DNA of 64,000 nt, from assembly GCA_022708505.1 (NCBI GenBank), contig JAKIYP010000004.1:1-64000 (forward strand), read 5' to 3'. Positions 18,840-26,209 of this stretch are shown here, piece by piece (the first letter of the stretch is position 1; each line of letters opens with the position of its first letter). Source of the stretch: Bacteroidota bacterium. GTDB taxonomy: Bacteria > Bacteroidota > Bacteroidia > Bacteroidales > Paludibacteraceae. Position numbers and translations under genes: made by a program. The notes under the pieces were generated by a model that saw only the letters and a program-made list of their open reading frames with translations, did no database searches and was not told where the DNA came from.

Positions 18840-20039
18840 ATGAAAAAACAATTGATTTTTATCTTATTCTTTGTGGTTGTTTCAAAATTAACTTTCTCTC
18901 AACCTCGCATGCAAAATGAGAAAGAACGAGCTAATGCCGGTGTGGTATTAGTACAGCCAAAAAATGACAGTCGGATTATGAATCGCGAACACCAACGTGT
19001 ATCGTCAATTGCCTGTTCAGAAGATGGCAGTGTGATTTATATAACCTGGTACACAGGAGGGAAAGGTGAACAGGCAGGTAATTATGTGACCCTTTCTGTA
19101 AGTGCTGATAGCGGAAAATCCTGGAAACATGATGAGTTGGTTGTATATCCAAAAGATCCCAATACACGTTTTTTTGATCCGGTGTTGTGGCGTGATCACC
19201 AGGGTCAGGTATGGTGGTTTTATGCCGTGTCGATGAATAAACAATATTTTGACCCTAAGACGGGTGTAAATGCTATTCCTGTTAGCTGGGATGGCACAAA
19301 AGTTCGCCATAAGAAACCAAGTTTATTGTCCTACGGTGTGATGATGAATAATCCAATCTATATTCCTGAGAAGCACATCACGCTGTTTCCTTCGTATGTG
19401 AAAATATTAAACAGAGCAGGTCAAAATCGATTTGAGATAGATGATTATGTGCAGGACGGAACATTTATTTACGCACATGATCACAAGAAAAAAGGTAAGA
19501 TCTTCAAGAAAGCGCTGGAACCTTATAGTTACATTCCTGTTTTGCCAGATGAAAAAAGGATTTTTGACGAACATAACATTGTACAAATTGCAGAAGGGAG
19601 TCGTCATTTTATGGCTTTAATCCGATATAGAGGTGGCATGTATTTCAGTCGAAGTAATGATTACGGCAAAACATGGCTTTCATTGGAGCCATTTACGGCA
19701 GCCGGTCCTACAACATCCAGTCGCTGTTATCTGGGCAGGTTAAAATCAGGGAATTTAATACTTGTTATGAATGCCAACACAACACGTAATAATATGACGG
19801 CCTTTATATCAGAAGATGGTGGACATACCTGGCCGCATCAGTTGTTGCTGGATGAACGTGTATCAGTATCTTACCCTGATTTAGATCAAAGCTCAGATGG
19901 AGTAATTCATGTGACCTACGACCGTGATCGTTCAGGAGCACAGGAAATTAATTATTGCAGTTTCAGGGAAGAAGATGTGATGAGTGGTGATGTCTCTAAA
20001 GTATTCAAAACCAGGATTAATCCATTAAATTCGAATTAA
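18840..20039 (+). CDS. sialidase-superfamily (BNR/Asp-box) beta-propeller hydrolase
   Basis: Exported protein (signal peptide MKKQLIFILFFVVVSKLTFS) of 399 aa with three Asp-box motifs, SADSGKSW (88-95), SNDYGKTW (272-279) and SEDGGHTW (324-331). It also has the YPDLDQSSDGVIHVTYDRDR segment common to six-bladed exo-sialidase-like propellers. Members of this superfamily in PULs act on sialic acids or on other terminal sugars, and some have unknown function. I could not place a complete sialidase arginine triad, so true GH33 activity is not claimed. It lies 24 bp downstream of a GH-A enzyme and 11 bp upstream of another propeller gene, suggesting the two act on the same side chain. Confidence 0.72.
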   Translation: MKKQLIFILFFVVVSKLTFSQPRMQNEKERANAGVVLVQPKNDSRIMNREHQRVSSIACSEDGSVIYITWYTGGKGEQAGNYVTLSVSADSGKSWKHDELVVYPKDPNTRFFDPVLWRDHQGQVWWFYAVSMNKQYFDPKTGVNAIPVSWDGTKVRHKKPSLLSYGVMMNNPIYIPEKHITLFPSYVKILNRAGQNRFEIDDYVQDGTFIYAHDHKKKGKIFKKALEPYSYIPVLPDEKRIFDEHNIVQIAEGSRHFMALIRYRGGMYFSRSNDYGKTWLSLEPFTAAGPTTSSRCYLGRLKSGNLILVMNANTTRNNMTAFISEDGGHTWPHQLLLDERVSVSYPDLDQSSDGVIHVTYDRDRSGAQEINYCSFREEDVMSGDVSKVFKTRINPLNSN

Positions 20040-20050
20040 AATAGAACAAA

Positions 20051-21808
20051 ATGATTATGAGATTAACATTATTAATATTCATAATATCTTACTTATTGGT
20101 TATTGTATTTACTAATCATGTTGTTGCTCAAGAAAAAACAACAGAAAGTAATATGGTAAGAGGAGAAATATTATACAATGGCATTGAACTTCCTTTGCAA
20201 TGGCCACCGGCAAATGAACACATAAAGGAAAACAGATTGCCAATTGAAGTGCCATATTTGAATGAATCTCCTGAATTTATTCCAATTGATATTGGTCGGC
20301 AGTTGTTTGTGGATGATTTTTTAGTTGAAAGGACGAACATGAAACGTACGTTTCATGCTCCTGAGAAATACCAAGGGAATCCGATTTTAAAACCTGAAAC
20401 TGAAATCGAGATTAATAGGTTGCGTATTGCTCCGAACAGATTTGGACTGCCCGGTGCTTCCGCCGCAGTTCCCAAAAGTGGAGGTGTTTGGTGGGATCCC
20501 GATGATGAAGTGTACAAGATGTGGTATGAAGCCGGCTTTTTAAATACAATTTGTATGGCAATTAGTAAAGATGGAATTCATTGGGAACGTCCTGAATTTG
20601 ATGTGTGTCCGGGAACCAATCAAGTTCTGCCGAAGGATATTACACCGGATTCCTGGACGGTAGTTCCCAATTTCAGTTCAGATAATCCGGAGGAAAAGTG
20701 GACATTATATGTACAGCCACCCGGGCCTAAACAGTCTGGTTTAAGTTTAACCTCTCCCGATGGGATTCATTGGAAGAAACGTACTATAACAGGTAAAACA
20801 GGAGATCGCAGTACGCATTTTTTTAATCCATTCCGAAATAAATGGGTATATAGCCTGCGTGGTTTTAACAAAGGAAGGGCTCGTAATTATTATGAGTGTA
20901 ATGATTTTATGGCTGATGCATTGTGGAAAGAAAATGAGGTCATTCCATGGTTGCGCACGGATGAAAACGACTTTGCTGATCCTGATATAGGGGATGAACC
21001 ACAGCTCTATAATTTTGATGCAGTTGCCTATGAAAGTATTATGTTGGGAATGTTTCAATTACATCTTGGTCCCCACAACAAGATTTGCGAAAAAGAAGGA
21101 TTGCCCAAAATAACAGAATTACAATTTGCATATAGCAGAGATGGATTCCATTTTGACCGTCCGGATAGACGGGCACATATTCCTGCTGAACGTAAGGATG
21201 TCTGGGATAGAGGTTATGTGCAGTCAATCGGGAATGTATGTACAGTTGTCGGTGATCAGCTTTACATTTATTATTCTGCGTTTCAAGGGAATAAAGAAAA
21301 AACAAATCAGGATGAGAAACGCCATTGGTTTGCGAATGGCATGTATGACAGGGGTGCTACGGGTGTTGCCATGTTACGACGAGATGGATTTGCTTCCATG
21401 GATGCATCTACCCAATCCGGAACATTGACAACTCGTCCTGTTGTGTTTAGCGGTAAATGTCTTTTTGTCAATGCAGCCATTCCTGAAGGAAAACTTCGGG
21501 TTGAGATACGTGATGTAGAGGGAAACCCAATTGCTCCCTTTACACTTGAGAATAGCATCCCATTTTCAGGGGATGAAACAATAACCGCTTTAAATTGGAA
21601 AAATACTTCCGATTTGTCCATATTTGCTGGCAAACCGGTTCGATTTCACTTTGAAATGACCAACGGTTCTCTTTATGCTTTTTGGGTAAGCAAAGATGAG
21701 ACAGGTAGAAGCGATGGTTATCTGGCTGGCGGAGGAATTGGCTATCCGGATATTATTGACACAGTTGGAAAAAAGGCTTTGTCTGGAACTACAAGATCAA
21801 ATAAATAA
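20051..21808 (+). CDS. GH32/GH43-like five-bladed beta-propeller protein
   Basis: Signal peptide (...TNHVVAQE) and about 60 linker residues, then a propeller opening with IDIGRQLFVDDFLVER. Repeated WWDPDDEVYKMWYEAG, ISKDGIHWERP, SPDGIHWKK and SRDGFHFDRP blades are typical of glycosyl-hydrolase propellers related to GH32/GH43. A C-terminal beta-sandwich (about 440-560) with LRVEIRDVEGNPIAPF completes it. At 585 aa it matches a widespread PUL/planctomycete group usually left as hypothetical glycosyl hydrolase. Its stop codon overlaps the ATG of the transporter at 21808 (TAATG), so the two are probably translationally coupled. An alternative start at 20057 would drop two residues. Confidence 0.7.
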   Translation: MIMRLTLLIFIISYLLVIVFTNHVVAQEKTTESNMVRGEILYNGIELPLQWPPANEHIKENRLPIEVPYLNESPEFIPIDIGRQLFVDDFLVERTNMKRTFHAPEKYQGNPILKPETEIEINRLRIAPNRFGLPGASAAVPKSGGVWWDPDDEVYKMWYEAGFLNTICMAISKDGIHWERPEFDVCPGTNQVLPKDITPDSWTVVPNFSSDNPEEKWTLYVQPPGPKQSGLSLTSPDGIHWKKRTITGKTGDRSTHFFNPFRNKWVYSLRGFNKGRARNYYECNDFMADALWKENEVIPWLRTDENDFADPDIGDEPQLYNFDAVAYESIMLGMFQLHLGPHNKICEKEGLPKITELQFAYSRDGFHFDRPDRRAHIPAERKDVWDRGYVQSIGNVCTVVGDQLYIYYSAFQGNKEKTNQDEKRHWFANGMYDRGATGVAMLRRDGFASMDASTQSGTLTTRPVVFSGKCLFVNAAIPEGKLRVEIRDVEGNPIAPFTLENSIPFSGDETITALNWKNTSDLSIFAGKPVRFHFEMTNGSLYAFWVSKDETGRSDGYLAGGGIGYPDIIDTVGKKALSGTTRSNK

Positions 21809-23085
21809 TGAATACATCTAATACAAAATCATTCTCGATAATAAAACGTCTTTGGCTTATGTTGCTTTCCATAGGTCCTGGTATTTTCTGTATTGGATAT
21901 ACCATTGGCACAGGCAGTGTGACATCAATGGCTAAGGCAGGTAGCGAATTTGGGATGCAATTGTTGTGGGTGTTGGTGTTGAGCGTGTTGTTTGCGTGGG
22001 TATTGATGGAAGCTTATGGGCGTTACGCGGTGGTAACCGGTGATACTGCAATACACAGTTTCAGAAATAAAGTAAAACACGGGAAATATCTGGCCATTAT
22101 AATTGTTGTGGGTATTGTAGTGGGTCAATGGAATTCACTTACAGGGATATTAGGACTTTCTGCCAGCGCTGTGTATGAATTGTTTCAGTTGTTTTTTCCA
22201 TCTGCTTCTTCCGATAGTTATTGGATGATATTAGGTATCGCCGTTTTTTTAATAGTTGCATTGTACGGGCTGCTATTAGTTGGGAAGTATTCATTTTTCG
22301 AAAAGATACTCATTGTATTTGTAAGCTTTATGGGAATTTCTTTTTTAATATCCATGTTTATGGTGTTTCCTGCTCCCTCGGACATAATAGTTGGACTAAA
22401 ACCCTCCATACCACAAGTGCAGGGGGGGAAACTAATGGTTGCAGCATTTGTAGGAACAACGATGGCAGCACCTACATTTGTAGTTCGTCCATTGTTAATG
22501 AAAGGAAAAGGATGGGGAAAAGCTAACACAAAAGAGCAATCAAAAGATGCATTAATATCAGCGATTTTGATGTTTGTAATCAGTGCTTCGGTTATGATGA
22601 CAGCAACAGGCGCATTGTTTTATGAAGGAAAAGCAATTGAGAAGGTGCTTGATATGGTTTATACACTGGAACCGATAGCTGGCAAATTTGCCGTGGCGGT
22701 ATTTGTATTAGGAATACTGAGTGCCGGTTTATCTTCTGTGTTCCCTATTCTGATGGTGGCTCCACTATTAATATCAGATTATCGAAATGGGGAATTGGAT
22801 ACTAACAGCAAGATGTTTAAGATTATTACTGGCATAGCAGCTGTTTTTGGTTTGTTGGTGCCAGCTATTGGAGCTAATCCTATTGCAGCTCAAATAGCAA
22901 CACAAGTGGCCAATGTGTTTGTGCTTCCATTGGTTATAGCCGGAATCATTTATTTAACAAACAATAAGAAAGACATGGGTGAACACAAAGCGGGATTATT
23001 ACTAAATACTGGCATGTTTGCCGCGTTCATTTTTTCATGTTTTATAGCCTTTAATGGGGTTCAGGCATTAATTGAACTACTTTAA
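21808..23085 (+). CDS. NRAMP-fold inner-membrane transporter lacking canonical metal ligands
   Basis: About eleven hydrophobic segments in 425 aa, aligning with the NRAMP family at GPGIFCIGYTIGTGSVTSMA (TM1, about 23-42) and AFVGTTMAAPTFVVRPLLMKG (TM6, about 213-233). Canonical NRAMPs have DPGN in TM1 and MPH in TM6. Here the TM1 Asp and Asn positions are Ile/Gly-type residues, and MPH is replaced by Met219-Ala-Ala, so the divalent-metal site looks incomplete. The gene is coupled by a TAATG overlap to the propeller gene upstream and is 29 bp from an aldolase gene. The inference is transport of something other than Mn/Fe, perhaps a sugar or sugar-acid product; a degenerate ion transporter is the alternative. 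Confidence 0.78.
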   Translation: MNTSNTKSFSIIKRLWLMLLSIGPGIFCIGYTIGTGSVTSMAKAGSEFGMQLLWVLVLSVLFAWVLMEAYGRYAVVTGDTAIHSFRNKVKHGKYLAIIIVVGIVVGQWNSLTGILGLSASAVYELFQLFFPSASSDSYWMILGIAVFLIVALYGLLLVGKYSFFEKILIVFVSFMGISFLISMFMVFPAPSDIIVGLKPSIPQVQGGKLMVAAFVGTTMAAPTFVVRPLLMKGKGWGKANTKEQSKDALISAILMFVISASVMMTATGALFYEGKAIEKVLDMVYTLEPIAGKFAVAVFVLGILSAGLSSVFPILMVAPLLISDYRNGELDTNSKMFKIITGIAAVFGLLVPAIGANPIAAQIATQVANVFVLPLVIAGIIYLTNNKKDMGEHKAGLLLNTGMFAAFIFSCFIAFNGVQALIELL

Positions 23086-23114
23086 TAATTGATAAAAGAT
23101 ATTTTTAATATAAT

Positions 23115-23882
23115 ATGAAGCTCATTTCAAAATTAAGACAAAATAAAGTAGCTGTTGGCCCTTTTTGTAAAAGCTCAGATCCGGCAATTATAGAATGTAT
23201 AGGACTTGCAGGATTCGATTTTGCAATCATTGATTTAGAACACGGTCCAGGCACCATAGAGCATGCTCAGCATTTAGTCAGGGCAGCCATGTTACATGAT
23301 TTAACACCCATAATCAGGGTGAGTGAAAACAATGAAACCCAAATCTCTAAGGCATTGGATATAGGTGCACTGGGAGTTCAGATTCCGCAAATAAACAGTA
23401 AGATTCAAGCTGAAAAAGCTGTTCAGGCAGCTAAGTTTGCCCCTGTTGGTTCTCGGGGAGTATGCAGGTATGTGCGTGCAGCAGGTTATTCATCAAAAGA
23501 AAAAAACCGGTATTTCCAGGAGTCAAATCGAAATACGTTGGTCATTGTACATATAGAAGGTAAAGAAGGGATGCGGCATATAGACGAAATTTTAGATGTT
23601 GAAGGAATAGATGTTATTTTCTTAGGTCCATATGATTTATCTCAATCTTTAGGTGTCCCGGGTGAAGTCACTCATCCTATCGTTATTTCGGCTATGAAGG
23701 ATATGGTGGAGAAGTCCAAATTGAAAAATAAAATCGTGGGCACTTTTGTTGAATCTCCTGAGGATGTCAGAGTGTGGGCTGAATTGGGTGTTTTATATTT
23801 ATCTTATAAAGTGGATGTGGGGATATTCTATGATGCATGTCAGAATACTTCTAAACAAATTAATAAAGTGATTGATGCCTAA
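23115..23882 (+). CDS. HpcH/HpaI-family class II aldolase, 2-keto-3-deoxy-L-rhamnonate aldolase-like
   Basis: A 255-aa cytoplasmic aldolase without signal peptide. Family residues are in place: His43 in IIDLEHGPG, Arg68 in PIIRVSE, Glu148 in VHIEGKEG and Asp174 in FLGPYDLSQSLG, plus the GSRGVCRYVRAAGY loop. Such enzymes cleave 2-keto-3-deoxy sugar acids (for example 2-keto-3-deoxy-L-rhamnonate to pyruvate and L-lactaldehyde) using a divalent metal. It is the only cytoplasmic catabolic enzyme in the PUL and lies directly after the NRAMP-like transporter, which suggests that a deoxy- or uronate-derived keto acid is an end point. The other enzymes of such a pathway are not in the window. Confidence 0.85.
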   Translation: MKLISKLRQNKVAVGPFCKSSDPAIIECIGLAGFDFAIIDLEHGPGTIEHAQHLVRAAMLHDLTPIIRVSENNETQISKALDIGALGVQIPQINSKIQAEKAVQAAKFAPVGSRGVCRYVRAAGYSSKEKNRYFQESNRNTLVIVHIEGKEGMRHIDEILDVEGIDVIFLGPYDLSQSLGVPGEVTHPIVISAMKDMVEKSKLKNKIVGTFVESPEDVRVWAELGVLYLSYKVDVGIFYDACQNTSKQINKVIDA

Positions 23883-24011
23883 TTTATTGTGTTTTTTACT
23901 TATGAGTTTTAGTGAATGTAATTTGACAAATACCTGATAAGCATACTATTTATTGTTAAATTCGCCAAGATTAAAACAAGTTATATCAATTATATCGAAA
24001 AAGCATCTATA

Positions 24012-26201
24012 ATGCATAAAAAACATTTTTTCATTATCATCATCATTATCTTGTCTGGATTTCTGTCAACAATCTATGCAGAAGAGTTGCTCGTGAAATA
24101 CGAATTTACGAACGGCTCAAAACAACCATCCTTCAAACATGCCGGATTATATGCCGGCAACGAATTCGGTGTGTATAATACAACTGCCGTATCGCTTGAA
24201 ATGTTGTTGGAAGCAGGTAAAGATTATTTGTCAGTCAGAAACAACGCCACGGCTGTAGATGCAAAACGTTACGGATATATTTCTTTGGCACCTGAGCAGG
24301 GCTATGAAGTAAGTATAACACGGGTGGAAGTTGTCAGCAAAAAAGGAAACAGCAACACACAAAATGCCCGGAGTTATTTGTATGGTGCATTGAGCAATTT
24401 GCCTATACTCACAAATATGATATATTCCGGAAGTAATGCCGGATATACGATACCGGAGAACTGGGAACGAAAGAGTTTTCAACCATCTGCCGGCATACAG
24501 GTGCTTGCGGATACCGTATATTTCTCATTTACTTCCACGCAGGTTGAGAACTCATCAATCTCTTCCGATTGGCAGGTTGATGAGCTGGTTTTCTATGGCA
24601 ACATAACAGGTGGTCCGGATGATGTTCCGAATGATGTGGATGTCACAGTTGATGTTTCAAAACCCGGTCATGTGATTTCACCGCTCATGAATGGCTCTCA
24701 CTTTGTATATGGCAATGAGGCTGACAATATTTATAAAGATGAGCGGATTGCTGAATGGATGCGTGAGGTTAAAACCGGTATTATCCGTTGGCCGGGCGGT
24801 ACTGCTGTGATGTCGTATCACTGGGATAATCTCACAGGTGATAATTTCGGACCGGATCGCTGGGACACAGAAAACTATGTTGAGAAGAATATCCCGGCAA
24901 GTAATTATATGGATTTAGATGAATATATTGCCTGGTGCCGGAAGGTGAATGCATTACCCATGATAGGAGTCAATATTCTTTCAGGAAGATTATTCCGAAC
25001 GGATGCAGATGGCCTGGCCGAAGCTAAGCGGTTGATTCAGTATTGTGTTGACAATAATTACAACGTAAAACATTGGTATATTGGCAATGAAGGCTACGCC
25101 AAGGGTTTCGCTCCGCAGGTATATGCAAATTATATCGATATGTATGCTGCGGAACTAAAAAAAGTGGATCCTGATATTATCATCATTGGTGACTGGAAAT
25201 TTGGCCCGGAAGATAAGAACCGTTATCAGGCGATGTTGAGTGTTGTCCAAAATTCTGTTCACCTGGATGTGATGGAAATTCATGAAAAATGGGGCAATGA
25301 TTGGGGTATTGTTTCCGGTACCACACTGGAGGATTGGAAAAATGAATTCCCGATTTACAATGGGAAAATGGATTATTACAGCAAAAAGTTTCACGAAGAT
25401 GTCGCTGCAATGGGGAAAAGCACCAAACTTGGGTTCAACGAGTGGGGAATAGGTGGTATGGTCAATGGAAATGAATATCATTATGCTTTGCTGGCTGCCG
25501 ACTTGATGACACAGATGTTTAAGAATGATGTATATTCTGCCTGTTACTGGAATCTGAATATCAGTTCAGGTGATGGCGGAAAATCTCGAATATTTACAAC
25601 AAACAACCAACAGTTTTCCGCATTTAACCCGGTTGCGCATGTTTTTAAACAATATGCACCGGTACTGGGTAATCATTATCTCGAGGTCGTTAGCAGTGAT
25701 CAGCAGGTTTATGGTATCGCGTCCATTAGTCCTGCTCAGGATACCCTGCAGTTATTATTACTCAATAAATCTGCTCAAAAAAGTAATCTAAGGCTGACTG
25801 TTAATGGTTTTAGCGCATCGGAACAGGTTTGGATAGACTCCTTTGATCAGTTGGGTAAATATGTTAATACTGAGCATGTGTCGGATAGTCTGACTTTTCT
25901 GCTGCCTGCGTATTCGTTCACCGGCCTCCAGCTGATTAGTAAAACCACGGCAACAAGAACGCTAAACCAGACAGATGATCAGTTCAGTGTATACACGAAG
26001 GATAAAAAGATATTTATACAAATTCATGATGATGAGCGGTTTAATAAGCTAACTTTGTATAACGCCCGGGGAGAGTTAATACGAACGGTTCATGCAAATG
26101 AAATAAATTCAGGTGTATCTGTTGATGATTTAAATAAAGGAGTGTATGTGCTGATAGCAAATGGATTGCATAAGCGATACGTAAAAAAAATAATATTATA
26201 A
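24012..26201 (+). CDS. clan GH-A enzyme, GH51-like, with N-terminal beta module and T9SS tail
   Basis: Signal peptide (...LSTIYAEE), N-terminal module (about 26-198) from LLVKYEFTNGSKQPSF to WQVDELVFYG, which matches the opening module of the genes at 6877 and 8876, then a GH-A barrel from about 210. The barrel contains GIIRWPGGTAVMSYHWDN, acid/base Glu360 in KHWYIGNEGYAKG and nucleophile Glu477 in LGFNEWGIGG, closely resembling the RYPGG, GNE and DEWN motifs of GH51 arabinofuranosidases. A beta domain follows, then a T9SS tail (LTLYNARGELIRT...GVYVLIA). The inferred role is surface cleavage of an arabinofuranoside or related linkage; GH39/GH79-like activity is possible. It begins after a 129-bp gap in which I see nothing definite. 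Confidence 0.8.
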   Translation: MHKKHFFIIIIIILSGFLSTIYAEELLVKYEFTNGSKQPSFKHAGLYAGNEFGVYNTTAVSLEMLLEAGKDYLSVRNNATAVDAKRYGYISLAPEQGYEVSITRVEVVSKKGNSNTQNARSYLYGALSNLPILTNMIYSGSNAGYTIPENWERKSFQPSAGIQVLADTVYFSFTSTQVENSSISSDWQVDELVFYGNITGGPDDVPNDVDVTVDVSKPGHVISPLMNGSHFVYGNEADNIYKDERIAEWMREVKTGIIRWPGGTAVMSYHWDNLTGDNFGPDRWDTENYVEKNIPASNYMDLDEYIAWCRKVNALPMIGVNILSGRLFRTDADGLAEAKRLIQYCVDNNYNVKHWYIGNEGYAKGFAPQVYANYIDMYAAELKKVDPDIIIIGDWKFGPEDKNRYQAMLSVVQNSVHLDVMEIHEKWGNDWGIVSGTTLEDWKNEFPIYNGKMDYYSKKFHEDVAAMGKSTKLGFNEWGIGGMVNGNEYHYALLAADLMTQMFKNDVYSACYWNLNISSGDGGKSRIFTTNNQQFSAFNPVAHVFKQYAPVLGNHYLEVVSSDQQVYGIASISPAQDTLQLLLLNKSAQKSNLRLTVNGFSASEQVWIDSFDQLGKYVNTEHVSDSLTFLLPAYSFTGLQLISKTTATRTLNQTDDQFSVYTKDKKIFIQIHDDERFNKLTLYNARGELIRTVHANEINSGVSVDDLNKGVYVLIANGLHKRYVKKIIL

Positions 26202-26209
26202 ATAATATA

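Noticed and set aside
18840..20039. True GH33 sialidase and therefore a sialoglycan substrate
   Set aside because: Three Asp boxes are present, but I could not place a full arginine triad and no sialic acid catabolic genes are nearby, so only superfamily membership is claimed.
21808..23085. Ordinary manganese importer (MntH)
   Set aside because: The DPGN and MPH metal-site motifs are not present and the context is a sugar locus.
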